64,000 nucleotides of DNA from Lewinellaceae bacterium. Its GTDB lineage: Bacteria > Bacteroidota > Bacteroidia > Chitinophagales > Saprospiraceae. Position 1 is the stretch's first letter. Every line of letters begins with the position of its first letter. The translations under genes and the position numbers were made by a program. The notes beneath the pieces are model-generated. The model saw only the letters and a list, made by a program, of their open reading frames with translations. It made no database searches and was not told where the DNA came from. Where the stretch lies: assembly GCA_016712415.1 (NCBI GenBank), contig JADJRC010000010.1:62001-126000 (forward strand), in the 5' to 3' direction. Below, piece after piece: positions 7,334 to 17,816 of this stretch.

Positions 7334-10015
7334 ATGGGTGATATACAACTCGACGACTGGAAAATTGAACAACAGGAATGGCTTGAAGCCCTGGAAGAGG
7401 TCCTTGAAAGTCAGGGTAAGGGCCGTTCGGAAGAACTGTTCCGCGCGCTGCGCTATCTGCTGGCCCGTAAAGGCGTCGCCAACGGAGGCCCGGCCCTCAA
7501 CACGCCTTACCTGAATACCATTGCACCGGAAGACCAGCCGGCCTATCCCGGCGATCTGGAGATGGAGCAACGCATCGAAAATATTCTGCGCTGGAATGCC
7601 CAGGCTATGGTACTGCATGCCCAGGACAAAGACCTGGCGTTGGGCGGCCACATCGCCACCTATGCAGCCAGCGCCACCATGACGGAAGTGCTGCTGCACC
7701 ACTTCCTGCGCAAGCGCTCGGCGGATTACGGCGGCGACCTGTTCATGTTCCAGGGACACGCTTCGCCGGGCATTTACGCACGCGCGGTTTGGGAAGGCCG
7801 ACTGAGCGAACAGCAAATCGGCGACTTCCGGCAGGAGACCCTCGGCGGCGTGTCAAGTTATCCGCACCCGCGCCGGATGCCCAAATTCTGGCAGGCGCCT
7901 TCAGTGAGCATGGGTCTCGGCCCAATGACCGCACTGTACCAGGCGCGTTTTTACAAATACCTGGAAAACAGGGGGTTGAAGCCGGAAAACGGCGGCAAGG
8001 TCTGGCATTTTATCGGCGACGGCGAAATCGACGAACCGGAAATATACGGCACGATCGGACTGGCCAGCCGGGAGAATCTCGATAATGTGGTATTTGTGAT
8101 CCACTGCAACCTGCAGCGGCTCGACGGTCCGGTGCGCGGCAACGGCAAAATCATCCAGGAAGTGGAGCGCCATTTCTTCGGCGCGGGCTGGGAGGTCATC
8201 AAAGTGATCTGGAGCAGCGACTGGGATGCCTTGCTGGCTAAAGACGAGGACGGCGTGCTGCTTTCCCGATTTGAAAATCTGGTCGACGGACAGTTTCAGG
8301 AAATGGCCTCGGCCAATGACGGGGCTTTGACCCGTAAAATGCTCATCGGCAGCGACGACCTCAGCGAACGGATCACGGCGCTGCTGTCTGACACCACCGA
8401 TGAACAACTGGCTAAAATGCGCCGCGGTGGTCATGACGCCGAAAAAATATTTGCAGCCTACGACCGCGCCGTGAAGGCCGGCAAGCCCGTCGCCGTTATT
8501 GTAAAAACGGTTAAAGGCTACGGTATGGGTAAAGCCGCCGAAGGCAAAAACAAGGCGCACCAGACCAAGGACCTCAGCGACGACAGCCGCGTGGAAACCA
8601 AAAACCGGTATGGCATTCCGATTACGGACGAGGAGGCCAAAAATGCCAAATTCTGGTACCCCGGTCCCGATGCGCCGGAGACAAGATACCTGCTCGAACG
8701 CCGCAAGGCCCTCGGCGGGTTCCTGCCGGAGCGTTCGGATGTGTATGAAAAATTCAACCTGCCGGATATCTCCTTGTTTGACAAACAAATGAAAGGCAGC
8801 GCTGCCAGCGCCGGTAAGGATTTCTCTACCACGGCAGCAATGGTGGATGTGATGACCCAACTCGCCCGTAATGCGGAAGTCGGCAAATACATCGTACCCA
8901 TCGTACCCGACGAGGCCCAGACATTCGGCATGGAACCCATGTTCAACTCTGTGCAGATATGGAACCAGAAAGGGCAACTGTACACCCCCCTGGAAATAGG
9001 CATTTCAGTTATCAAATACAAGGAATCGAAAACGGGCCAGGTATTGCAGGAGGGGATCAATGAGGACGGCGCCACAGCATCTTTCACAGCTGCCGGAACG
9101 GCCTACGCCCTGCACGGGTTGCCCATGGTGCCGTTTTACATCTATTACTCCATGTTCGGATTCCAGCGTGTGGGCGATATGGTATGGGCGGCAGCCGACA
9201 TGATGGCCAAGGGCTTCCTGCTCGGCGGCACGGCCGGGCGCACCACGCTCAACGGCGAGGGCTTGCAGCACCAGGACGGCCATTCTATTCTCATTGCCCA
9301 GACAATGCCGGCCGTTATACCCTACGATCCTGCTTTCGCCTACGAACTCGGCGTGATCGTACACGATGGCCTGCAACGCATGTATGTGCAAAACGAGCAC
9401 CATATCTATTACATCACCTTGTACAATGAGAACTACCTGATGCCTGAAATGCCCAAAGGCGTGGAAGATGGCATCAAACGGGGCTTGTACCGCTTTAAAA
9501 AATCAGAGAGCAAGGGCAAAGGCGCCAAAGCGCACCTGTTCGGCTCGGGCGCAATTATGCAGCAGGTATTGAAGGCTGCCGAAATACTGGAAAGCGAAGG
9601 CGTGAGCACAGATATCTGGAGCGCTACCTCATGGAGCCTACTTTACCGCGACGCGACGACCTGCGACCGCTGGAACCTGCTGCATCCCGGCGAAAAGGAG
9701 AAGGTGCCCTATGTACAGCAACTTTTAAAAGACGAAGAGGGGGTATTCGTCAGCGCCAACGACTGGATCAAACTTACAGCAGGCCAACTGGCGCCATGGA
9801 TGCCGAAGGAATTTATCGCCCTGGGTACCGACGGATTCGGACTGTCGGAAAGCCGGGAAAACCTGCGCGATTACTTCGAGATATCGCCCAAATACATCGC
9901 CTTTGCCGCCGTGCGCCTGCTGCACAAACAGGGAAAAGTGAGCGACAAGGCCGTGAAGGATTTTATGGCGAAATACGGCGTGGAAGGGGAGAAGATGGAT
10001 CCGATGAGTGTTTGA
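7334..10015 (+). CDS. aceE: pyruvate dehydrogenase E1 component, homodimeric type
   Basis: This is the thiamine-diphosphate E1 subunit of the pyruvate dehydrogenase complex. It decarboxylates pyruvate and acetylates the E2 lipoyl group. At 893 residues it has the full length of the homodimeric AceE type. The TPP motif is clear: GDGEIDEPEIYGTI at about residue 229, followed by NVVFVIHCNLQRLDGPVRG. The C-terminal transketolase halves are present (GEGLQHQDGHS, YDPAFAYELGVI). No aceF or lpd gene is adjacent, which is unusual for this type. Bacteroidota more often carry the alpha/beta E1. The start ATG follows a 126-bp gap after the TIR-like gene, and a strong hairpin (10043-10080) closes the unit. 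Confidence 0.95.
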   Translation: MGDIQLDDWKIEQQEWLEALEEVLESQGKGRSEELFRALRYLLARKGVANGGPALNTPYLNTIAPEDQPAYPGDLEMEQRIENILRWNAQAMVLHAQDKDLALGGHIATYAASATMTEVLLHHFLRKRSADYGGDLFMFQGHASPGIYARAVWEGRLSEQQIGDFRQETLGGVSSYPHPRRMPKFWQAPSVSMGLGPMTALYQARFYKYLENRGLKPENGGKVWHFIGDGEIDEPEIYGTIGLASRENLDNVVFVIHCNLQRLDGPVRGNGKIIQEVERHFFGAGWEVIKVIWSSDWDALLAKDEDGVLLSRFENLVDGQFQEMASANDGALTRKMLIGSDDLSERITALLSDTTDEQLAKMRRGGHDAEKIFAAYDRAVKAGKPVAVIVKTVKGYGMGKAAEGKNKAHQTKDLSDDSRVETKNRYGIPITDEEAKNAKFWYPGPDAPETRYLLERRKALGGFLPERSDVYEKFNLPDISLFDKQMKGSAASAGKDFSTTAAMVDVMTQLARNAEVGKYIVPIVPDEAQTFGMEPMFNSVQIWNQKGQLYTPLEIGISVIKYKESKTGQVLQEGINEDGATASFTAAGTAYALHGLPMVPFYIYYSMFGFQRVGDMVWAAADMMAKGFLLGGTAGRTTLNGEGLQHQDGHSILIAQTMPAVIPYDPAFAYELGVIVHDGLQRMYVQNEHHIYYITLYNENYLMPEMPKGVEDGIKRGLYRFKKSESKGKGAKAHLFGSGAIMQQVLKAAEILESEGVSTDIWSATSWSLLYRDATTCDRWNLLHPGEKEKVPYVQQLLKDEEGVFVSANDWIKLTAGQLAPWMPKEFIALGTDGFGLSESRENLRDYFEISPKYIAFAAVRLLHKQGKVSDKAVKDFMAKYGVEGEKMDPMSV

Positions 10016-10042
10016 AGTTTGTCAAGTTAACGCATAAACACA

Positions 10043-10080
10043 AAATCGCCGACCCGGAACATATCCCTGGTCGGCGATTT
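10043..10080. terminator. bidirectional intrinsic terminator
   Basis: A perfect 12-bp stem, aaatcgccgacc paired with ggtcggcgattt, encloses a 14-nt loop. It sits between the convergent aceE and the metalloprotease gene at 10104. The A and T ends give a U-rich tail on either strand, so it can serve both. Confidence 0.8.
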
Positions 10081-10103
10081 CATTTTATTAAAACAGCCGG
10101 ATT

Positions 10104-12659
10104 TTAATCCATTTTCACGATTTTGACCTGTTCCTGCCGGCCTTCACTGATGATCCTGCAGTCGTACACACCGCTTTCCAACTGATTGCTGTAAACGGGT
10201 ATCCGGTGAATTCCAGCGTCCAGTTGATCGTTTTGATAGATCAGGCGGACGCTGCGGCCCGTGACATCAATTAACTGAATGTATACTTTTCCTGCGGTGG
10301 CCGTTTCAAACGTTACCGTGAAGTTCTGATCAAACGGATTGGGGTATACCGATGCTTTTAAAGCCGGCCCCGTCTCGCCTTCCGGTTTGCTGCGCGATCC
10401 GGTCGCCGCATCATAAAAATACACGTTCGGGTTCTCTTTTCCGGCCAGGGCTGCATCGGGTTTTGTGCCCGTACAGGGGTCGCAGGCCTGTATGCGCGCC
10501 AGAAAATCGCTGCCGTGCTGGGCCCAAAAGCCCGGGCGCAGGATGATTTCGTCGCCAGCAAAAAACTGTGCGGAAGTAGCAGGGGCAATGGTGACATTTC
10601 CCATGGTCTCCAGGCGGTCCCTTGAACGGTAGGCGCCGCTGGCAGGATTATCCGTCACGGTAATGTTGGCCGGGCAATCGATGACCACATCATCGTTATT
10701 GATGTCCAGGAAGATATTATCGGAGCAGATCACCATAATCCGGCCTTGCGTCGTGATGGCATTGGCAGGGATGGCGACGGATTGCGAACCGTCGTTGGGC
10801 ACATTATCTGCCAGCAGGATGCTGAAATTCTGTCCGCCGTCGAGCGACAACCAGATATCCACGTTGGCGCAACTGACGGGCGGGGCGGTGGTGTTGGCCA
10901 CATTCCAGTTGATGACCGTATTATCATCAGCGAACAGGCAAACATCGCTGGTACCGATAGCGGTCATCACAAAAGGCCCTGCCGTGGCATCCACATTGAC
11001 CACCATATCATCCTCATCCGTACAGCCGCCACCCGTGAAATTATCCCTTGCCGTTACCCGGAAATTCAGGATACGTGATACGCTGGGCAATACTTCCCAG
11101 GTGGAGGGAAGGGTGTTGTCCAGTATTACCGGCAACCTCGGAAAATAGCGCACCGGAGAACTGACGGGGGTAAAGGACCTGAAAACAGGCCCTCCTGTTG
11201 CCGTGGAAGCGGGTGGATGCGAGATCAACTGATTATCCATCTGTTCCCAGCAAAAAGTGAGGGCATTTCCGTTGGGGTCGGCGCCTGCTGCCGTAAGCCG
11301 GAATGCCGTGCTGACAGGGATGATGAAATCAGCGCCGGCGTTAACGGAAGGCTGGAGGTTGGACACTGGTACCGGACTGGCGCAGCCGCTTCCGCCTCCG
11401 GAAACGACGAAGTTGCCGATTTGCTGGAGGCTTATGGCGTGAAAATAGGCGTCGCTGTTGGACTGGACGTCGACCGGACTGCAAATCCCGGCATAGGCCA
11501 TGATGGTGGAGCCGCTGCCCGGTTCGAAGGCCGATGGTCCGGACAGATTGCCGGGTGAGCAATTCACCGTCGTACTTTCGTTAAAAGTATGTTCGGCATT
11601 GAACTGGTGTCCCATTTCGTGTGCGACGTAGTCGATGTCGAAAGCATCCCCGATAGGCGCCCCGCTGCCCGTCACGCCCCTGGCTTTGCTGCCGGAGCAG
11701 ACGACGCCCAGACTGGCCAGGCCGCCGCTGTTGGTACCGAATACATGGCCGATATCGTAGTTGGCGGTACCGATTACCGCGTCGACATTCGTTTGGTTTT
11801 CGCCGATCATCGTATTCGGGTTCCCGTTGGTGTACGGGTCCGTGGATGCATCGGTATAGATCAGCAGGTCGGTGTTGCCGATAATATTCATGCGGATCGA
11901 GCAATCCCTTTCGTAAACGCCGTTTACCCGGTTCATGGTGGTGTTCATGGCTGCCAGGGCCAATGCGACCGTTCCGCCGTGGAAAGTGGTGTATTCCCCC
12001 GTGGCGGCCAGGGCCAGGCGATATTCGCGCCTGGTACCGCAGTCGCCGGCAGATTTTTGAGCCGAATTTTGCTCCATGCCGGCGCCCGAACCATGTTCTC
12101 CCGACAGGCAACTCCAGCCGTCCTCCCTGCGCGAATCTTTTTTGTAATAGCTGATATGGTGCCGGTTGTCGCCCACAACAACCGGGGCAACATAAATGGC
12201 GTCGCTCTTTGCGGATAACACCTGCGCATTAAAGCCGTGCGGAGAAAGGTCCAGGCGGATGGTCACTTCAGGGTCGTCTGCCTGATGACCGGCAAAGGTT
12301 TGTATCTCCGGATATCTCAAGGCAAGGTCGGGGGCCATAACAGGATCATTGTATATTTCAAAGCGGCGACTACTGCCGTCCGGAAGCGGCAGGTCGAACA
12401 GGATCGTGGGTTTGAAGGCCTTGGCAGCAAAATCAGTGGGAACAGCCGACAGTATGTCCTTCAACTGATCAATATCTGCTTCCAGCAGGCGAAATTTTTG
12501 GGGCAGCATGGGTTCCCGGTTGCCGTTTTTAGGCGCCCGGAGTTCCTGAATATCTTTCCATGGCCCGGTCATGTCTTGCCTGACGATCGGTTCCTGTGCC
12601 GATATGCCATGTAGCAGGCAACAAAACATGACCCAAAAGGCATATATTTTGTTTTTCAT
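10104..12659 (-). CDS. T9SS-secreted reprolysin-like zinc metalloprotease
   Basis: This 851-residue secreted peptidase has a signal peptide (MKNKIYAFWVMFCCLLHGISAQ), a propeptide-like region to about residue 200, and a metzincin catalytic domain with HEMGHQFNAEHTF at about residues 345-357 (HExxHxxxxxH). Cys-containing beta-sandwich segments follow. The C-terminus (from about residue 775, SVYPNPFDQNFTVTFE to VKIVKMD) is a type A T9SS sorting domain, so it is exported through the outer membrane and probably anchored. Upstream is the tail-fibre-like gene on the same strand, 82 bp away. The likely role is extracellular protein degradation; substrate is unknown. The peptidase class is secure, the family (M12B-like) is less so. 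Confidence 0.85.
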   Translation of the reverse strand: MKNKIYAFWVMFCCLLHGISAQEPIVRQDMTGPWKDIQELRAPKNGNREPMLPQKFRLLEADIDQLKDILSAVPTDFAAKAFKPTILFDLPLPDGSSRRFEIYNDPVMAPDLALRYPEIQTFAGHQADDPEVTIRLDLSPHGFNAQVLSAKSDAIYVAPVVVGDNRHHISYYKKDSRREDGWSCLSGEHGSGAGMEQNSAQKSAGDCGTRREYRLALAATGEYTTFHGGTVALALAAMNTTMNRVNGVYERDCSIRMNIIGNTDLLIYTDASTDPYTNGNPNTMIGENQTNVDAVIGTANYDIGHVFGTNSGGLASLGVVCSGSKARGVTGSGAPIGDAFDIDYVAHEMGHQFNAEHTFNESTTVNCSPGNLSGPSAFEPGSGSTIMAYAGICSPVDVQSNSDAYFHAISLQQIGNFVVSGGGSGCASPVPVSNLQPSVNAGADFIIPVSTAFRLTAAGADPNGNALTFCWEQMDNQLISHPPASTATGGPVFRSFTPVSSPVRYFPRLPVILDNTLPSTWEVLPSVSRILNFRVTARDNFTGGGCTDEDDMVVNVDATAGPFVMTAIGTSDVCLFADDNTVINWNVANTTAPPVSCANVDIWLSLDGGQNFSILLADNVPNDGSQSVAIPANAITTQGRIMVICSDNIFLDINNDDVVIDCPANITVTDNPASGAYRSRDRLETMGNVTIAPATSAQFFAGDEIILRPGFWAQHGSDFLARIQACDPCTGTKPDAALAGKENPNVYFYDAATGSRSKPEGETGPALKASVYPNPFDQNFTVTFETATAGKVYIQLIDVTGRSVRLIYQNDQLDAGIHRIPVYSNQLESGVYDCRIISEGRQEQVKIVKMD

Positions 12660-12741
12660 TATATTTTCATTTTAGGATTTGGGCGATACCTGCAATGGTA
12701 CAGGCGCGTCCGGAATGATGGTGAGTCTCGGTACCGGACGT

Positions 12742-14084
12742 TTACCGTTGTTCCAGTTTTTCGATCCGGGCTTTCAACTGGTCGTTCTCGGCCCGGAGTG
12801 CCTGCATTTGCTTGTTCGCCTCGATCATGTACAGGTACAGTTCTTCGATTTTTTCCATTTGCGCTTTTTGCGTCAGACCGAGATCAAGGCCGTTTTCTGC
12901 CACATCATTGGCAGAGGCGATTCCCGGCAGGTGTTTGTTTTCGAGGATGTACTGTTCCACTTCCACCAGCGGCTTGAGTTCGTAGCCGGTTTCGAACACA
13001 TAATCCGGCCAGCTGGGCTGTAATTTGACCTTGACTTCCTCGGCAATCATACTGCCGTTGACATACAACATATGGCCGCCTGGCGTGGCGGGCGGGTTGC
13101 CGACGACGAGCCTGCCGTCGACACGACCATTGCCGTCTACCTGAAGGCTGCCGTCGATATTGGCGTTCAGGTCTACATCGAGGTCGTTGGTAATGTTGGT
13201 ATTGCCGTTGATACGGGTTGCGCCGTTTACGGTGAGCAGGTTGGCCGGGTTAAATACCGGTGTAGCCGGGGCAGGGGCTGCGGGAATGCCGCCGATCACG
13301 ACGTTGGCGCCGTCGTCGTACAACTGGCTGTCGCCCAGTGAATTGGAAATAGGGCCTGGCGGGCGGAACCGGGCTACGAGATTCGGGCGGCCCATGATAT
13401 CGGCGCTGGAAAGCAGTTTTTCCCATGCGGCGCCCCATGCGGCTGCGGCACCGGCATCGCGGCGGTTCCAGATGCCGTCCTGGCCGAAGAACATTGGTGG
13501 TCGTAGGCGCCGCCACCGGGCGCGAGGCTCAGAATGCCGCCGAAGTCGTTGATACCTGCCGCTGCGGGCACACCAAGCGTCGACCGCAATTTGCGTTCAA
13601 AATAGGCTTCATCCGAGTAGGTGTTCGGCGCATCATTGGCAGGGGAAAGGTTGTCGAAGTGAATCCGTCCGTGGAAGCGCCCCGATGTGTGGGTATTGCC
13701 CAATACATCCAGGTTAAAGGCGGGGTTCATTTCACCGATCCCGACCAAACCGTTGGAAGTGATGATCATTTGCCGGTTCAGGCCGGCGGCGTTGCGCGTG
13801 CTGAAGATCATGTTGGCCGGAATTACGCCGAAGCTTACCGGGCCGGTGATATACGACTGGATTGTCGCGCCGGATTGTTTGCCGTCTACGCCGATGGCGG
13901 TCAGGCCGACCCATTTCAGGGTGCCGAGCAGGTCGCCGTTGAGTGCGGGCGATGGCTGGGTGGGAAAGTTGTTGTACCGGTACATGACCAGCGTGGGGTT
14001 GGTGCCGGCAGACTGGCTAAAAAGTTGTCCGGACATCAATGCCAGGACTGCAACAAGAGCGGAGCAGGAAATAAATTTTTTCAT
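12742..14084 (-). CDS. secreted tail-fibre-like/coiled-coil protein (frameshifted)
   Basis: The repaired product is about 447 residues. It begins MKKFISCSALVAVLALMSGQ, a signal peptide. The middle resembles repeat-rich surface proteins of Bacteroidota (MIITSNGLVGIGEMNPAFNL, then VNGATRINGNTNITNDLDVD repeats, a short parallel beta pattern). The C-terminus carries ENKHLPGIASANDV and a coiled coil (MEKIEELYLYMIEANKQMQA to KLEQR), as in phage-tail-fibre-derived proteins. The frame changes at 13493-13496; restoring an A in the coding-strand run caatg gives YDHQMFFGQDGIWNR. It may be a surface structure protein; function unknown. Confidence 0.7.
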
Positions 14085-14298
14085 TTGGTCAATTTTTAGG
14101 TGAAAAACAGGGTGAATGTAAAAACGGACCAAAGGCGGATTAATGCGATCTTCGAAACCACGGGTGTGGGTCTGTGACGAATCACTGGGTGATAATGTCA
14201 CAGCACTGCGGGAGCGTGAACAGGTATTGATAAATCTTGCCGGAGCCAAGCCATGCGTAAAAATGAGGAAGCCGGCCGGTGGCAGGCAACTGCTTGAA

Positions 14299-15320
14299 TT
14301 ACAGTTTTTTCTCTGCCTTTTCTTTTTTCTTTTTTTCTTTTTCCAGTTTCTTGAAATACCGCCGGAATAAAAAATTGTGTTTCAGCGCTTCCATGTTTTC
14401 GTTGAACCGCGCAGTACCTTCTTCCAGGTTGCCCAGGGTATTTTGCAGGCGTGCGGCGGCCAGCGAATCTTTCATCATCAGGTTGGCAGGGCCGGTCCCC
14501 GGTCGATATCGTTTTGCAGCCCCTGGACCAGGTCGTTCATTTCCTGCGCCAGTTGATCGGCCTGGTTTTCAACCGACTGGAGTTTCAATACGACCTGGTT
14601 CAGTTGGGTGGCCATGCTGGTGTCGGTCAGCAGATATCCCAGGGCGCCTTTCCCTTCACGGACGTTCCCGATACTGCTCCTTATATCGCTGGTGGCGGCA
14701 TGGATATCCTGCATTGATTCGGAGGCGGATGCGGTTGCATTGCGCAGGTTGACCAGCGACGCTTTCAGGTTTTGCGACAGGCTTTTATCGTTGAGCAGGG
14801 AAGAAATCTGGGAGCTTTGGTTGATCCGGTCGATGGTGAGTTTTAACCCTTCCGAAATGGTCAGGATATTCTGGTTGGTTTTGTCCAGCGTCCGCAGCAT
14901 GGCTTCGGTACTGACGTCTTTCTCCGATTGCAGCACATCTCCGGGTTCGATCAGCGGAGCAGGCTCCTTTGAGGGCAGGAGATTGACCACACGGTTTCCG
15001 ATAAGTCCGTCGGTGCCGATAGAGGCAATGGCGTTTTTACGGATGACTTTTTTCATCTCGTCATTGAGCGCCAGGGTGACAACGACGAGGGTGTCGTTCA
15101 CAAGTTCCACTTCTTCGACGATTCCGACGACGATTCCGGAGACCCGGACATTGTTGCCGGCTACCAGGCCGCTTACATTTTCAAAATTTGCCTTGATTTC
15201 AAATCGGGAGGCGAAAATGCTTTGATTTTTGCCCAGCATATAGAGAAAAAGGATGAGCAACAGCAGGCCTGTGAGCACGAAAATGCCCAGTTTTACATTG
15301 TCTAAGGTGCGTTTTGCCAT
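14299..15320 (-). CDS. mlaD: MlaD-type MCE domain lipid transport protein (frameshifted)
   Basis: This is the substrate-binding subunit of a Mla-type phospholipid transporter, anchored in the inner membrane by one helix (GIFVLTGLLLLILFLYML) and with an MCE domain in the periplasm (FEIKANFENVSGLVAGNNVR). The rest is a long helical tail. Without repair the frame ends at 14478. Restoring one G in the coding run gaccgggg (14497-14500) continues the frame to 14299 with the basic tail FRRYFKKLEKEKKKKEK, a common ending in this family. Full length is then about 340 residues. It is the third gene of an mlaE-mlaF-mlaD operon on the minus strand, six bp after mlaF. Confidence 0.88.
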
Positions 15321-15326
15321 AATATT

Positions 15327-16064
15327 TTATTCAAAAAAAGCCCGAACCTTCGGGTCGGTTGATGTCTTCATTTCATCGTATGTACCCTGTGCGTAGCATT
15401 TTCCGTCGATCAGCATTATGATCCGTTCACCGGCCAGTCTGACGAGTTTCAGGTCGTGGGTAATGACCAGCGACGATGTCTGGTATTGTTGCTGCACCTC
15501 CCGGATCAGTTCGATGATCTCCATACCGGTGATGGGATCAAGGCCGGTAGTGGGCTCATCGTACAGGATGATCGCAGGTTTGAGGATCAGCGTTCGCGCC
15601 AGGGCAATGCGCTTGCGCATACCTCCGGACAACTCGGCGGGCATCATATCGACGGTATGGGGCAGTCCGACGCTTTCAAGTACCATATGGACCAACTCGT
15701 CCACCTGTTTCTGTTCGGTATGCATCCAGTGCCGGCGCAAGGGAAATTCCAGGTTTTCGCGGACGGTCATGGAGTCGTACAGCGCATTGCTTTGAAAAAG
15801 AAAGCCCACCTTGGCGCGTATCTGGTCCAGTTCCTCATACCGGAGCTCGGGTACGTTTTGTCCGAATACCTCAATCCGGCCACCATCGGGGCGGAGGAGG
15901 CCGATAATGCATTTGATCAGGACTGATTTTCCCGACCCCGATTTCCCGAGTACCACAAGGTTTTCTCCCCTGTACAAGGTCAGGTCGAAGTGGTCGAGCA
16001 CCACATTGCTCCCGAATGCCTTGCAGAGATCCTTGATGATGATAACCGGTTCGCTTGTATCCAT
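15327..16064 (-). CDS. mlaF: MlaF-type ABC transporter ATP-binding protein
   Basis: The 245-residue cytoplasmic ATPase powers the Mla phospholipid transporter. It has Walker A GKSGSGKS, signature LSGGMRKRIALARTL, Walker B AIILYDEPTTGLDP and the switch His in SLVITHDL. The SGGMRKR signature variant is typical of MlaF. It lies one base after mlaE and six before mlaD, so all three are one operon. Known role of the family is maintenance of outer-membrane lipid asymmetry. No mlaB-like STAS protein or mlaC-like carrier is present beside it, as is normal in Bacteroidota. Confidence 0.92.
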   Translation of the reverse strand: MDTSEPVIIIKDLCKAFGSNVVLDHFDLTLYRGENLVVLGKSGSGKSVLIKCIIGLLRPDGGRIEVFGQNVPELRYEELDQIRAKVGFLFQSNALYDSMTVRENLEFPLRRHWMHTEQKQVDELVHMVLESVGLPHTVDMMPAELSGGMRKRIALARTLILKPAIILYDEPTTGLDPITGMEIIELIREVQQQYQTSSLVITHDLKLVRLAGERIIMLIDGKCYAQGTYDEMKTSTDPKVRAFFE

Positions 16065-16065
16065 T

Positions 16066-16836
16066 TTAATAATACCAGACTAATTCCGTGATCTGAACTG
16101 CAAGCAGATCGAGGATAAAAATGAATACGGAAGCCATGACAACAGCCGAATTGGCTGAACGCCCGACACCTTCCGTTCCTTTTTTGGAATAATATCCTTT
16201 GTAGCAACCAACAATCCCGACGGCAAAACCGAAAAAGAAGCATTTGATCAGCGCGGGAATTGCATCGTAATAGGCCAGATTTTCGATCACCTGGGCCCAG
16301 AACAATTTTAAACTCAGCACATCGTAGATGTTCACGCCGATCCAGGAGCCATACAATGAAATGGCATCGGATAGCACCACCAGTACCGGCAGCATGAGCG
16401 TTGCGGCAAGGGTGCGTGTGACAACAAGATATTTGAACGGATTCGTGCCGGACACCTCCATCGCATCAATCTGCTCGGTGACACGCATGGAACCCAGTTC
16501 AGCGCCGATACTGGAGCCTATCTTGCCGGCAAAGATCAGTGCGGTAATAACGGGACCGATTTCCCGCACAATGGCGATGCTGACCATAGCCGGAATCTGG
16601 GCTTCCACGCCATAGCGCACCATACTGGGCCGCAACTGCATGGTGAGCACCAGCCCCAAAATGAAAGCAGTCAGGCCAACCAGGGCAAGCGACTTATAAC
16701 CGATGACAAAGCATTGATGCGCGAATTCACTGAATTCATACCGGGGGCGAAACACTTCCCTGAAAAAGCGGGCGGTGAAACGGGCCAGATCACCGATCTC
16801 GTCCAGCAAGGCTTTATTGATGGAATAGTCTGACAT
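16066..16836 (-). CDS. mlaE: MlaE-type ABC transporter permease
   Basis: This inner-membrane permease has the MlaE signature region (IPAMVSIAIVREIGPVITAL, then AELGSMRVTEQIDAMEVSG) and five to six helices. I start at MSDYSINKALLDEIGDLARF; the frame can extend to 16887, but those 17 extra residues look unconserved. It is first in the operon with mlaF and mlaD, and divergent from the SGNH hydrolase at 16960. Together the three make a lipid transport pump between the two membranes. Confidence 0.92.
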   Translation of the reverse strand: MSDYSINKALLDEIGDLARFTARFFREVFRPRYEFSEFAHQCFVIGYKSLALVGLTAFILGLVLTMQLRPSMVRYGVEAQIPAMVSIAIVREIGPVITALIFAGKIGSSIGAELGSMRVTEQIDAMEVSGTNPFKYLVVTRTLAATLMLPVLVVLSDAISLYGSWIGVNIYDVLSLKLFWAQVIENLAYYDAIPALIKCFFFGFAVGIVGCYKGYYSKKGTEGVGRSANSAVVMASVFIFILDLLAVQITELVWYY

Positions 16837-16959
16837 AAACTGCACATTGTTTCCGGGTTCACTTCCTGAAAATGAAGCAATTGTCATCCGGTAAGTTATA
16901 ATCCATAAAGATAACGGCTGAATCTTTTCCGGGGCAAGGTACCTTTGTCACCGTAAGCC

Positions 16960-17775
16960 ATGCGTTACGTCAATACTCTCCCCGGTTTATTTCTTATCGT
17001 GCTTGCCTACCAGGGCAACGCACGGCAAATTCAGGATTACCCATTGTCAACCCGAGCACTTAAAATTGTGATTATCGGTTCCTCAACCGCCGCCGGAACG
17101 GGCGCCAACCCTCCCGACAGCGCCTGGGTGAACCTGTACAGGGATTATCTGCGGGGCATCAATCCGGCCAATGAGGTGATTAACCTGGCCATGGGGGGCT
17201 ATCAGACGTATAATTTGATGCCTTCGAGCTTCAAGCCCCCGCGCCACCGCACGCATCCCGATACCCTTCGCAATATCAGCAAGGCATTGTCGCTCCGGCC
17301 CGACGGCATTATCCTTAACCTTCCCTCCAATGACGCAGCGGCGGGATTCTCACAAGAGGAACAACTGGCCAACTTCGATACCATCGCCCGGGCTGCAGCA
17401 CAGGCAAATATACCCATTTGGATTTGTACGACACAGCCGCGCAGCTTTAGTGCGGATAAAATATGGACCCAATTGGTGATACGGGATTCGATCCTGCAAA
17501 ACTTTGGCGACAGAGCGATTGATTTCTGGAGCGGCGTGGCCGGGCCGGAAGGATTGATCGGGCTTTTCTATAACTCCGGCGACGGGATACACCTGAACAA
17601 TGCCGGGCACAGGGTCCTGTTTGAAAGTGTGCAGGCACGCAATATCCCCGAAGAACTGTACAAGTTGCCCGGACAAACGGCAGAACCCGAATCCGCAGAA
17701 GCAGTTGGGCCGCAGCGCAGCATGCTGAACCGGATCGCGAGGTGGGTTTCGGAGTTCGTATCAGGTAAAAAGTGA
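16960..17775 (+). CDS. secreted SGNH/GDSL-family hydrolase
   Basis: The 271-residue protein has a signal peptide (MRYVNTLPGLFLIVLAYQGNAR). The SGNH block I is VIIGSSTAAGTG, with the catalytic Ser in GSS; block II is AMGGYQTYNL (Gly); block III is LNLPSNDAA (Asn); block V is SGDGIHLNNAGH (Asp and His). All four catalytic residues are visible. Such enzymes deacylate lipids or sugars; the substrate is unknown. It is 41 bp ahead of the Crp/Fnr gene in the same direction but probably not part of the nos operon. Confidence 0.85.
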   Translation: MRYVNTLPGLFLIVLAYQGNARQIQDYPLSTRALKIVIIGSSTAAGTGANPPDSAWVNLYRDYLRGINPANEVINLAMGGYQTYNLMPSSFKPPRHRTHPDTLRNISKALSLRPDGIILNLPSNDAAAGFSQEEQLANFDTIARAAAQANIPIWICTTQPRSFSADKIWTQLVIRDSILQNFGDRAIDFWSGVAGPEGLIGLFYNSGDGIHLNNAGHRVLFESVQARNIPEELYKLPGQTAEPESAEAVGPQRSMLNRIARWVSEFVSGKK

Positions 17776-17816
17776 TCCATACTTTTTTACATTTGCCAGA
17801 ATACATTTTCTTCTGT

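Noticed and set aside
6635..7816. 393-codon open frame on the minus strand
   Set aside because: It overlaps the TIR-like gene and aceE, both supported by domains.
7901..8977. 358-codon open frame on the minus strand
   Set aside because: Shadow of aceE, no recognisable motif.
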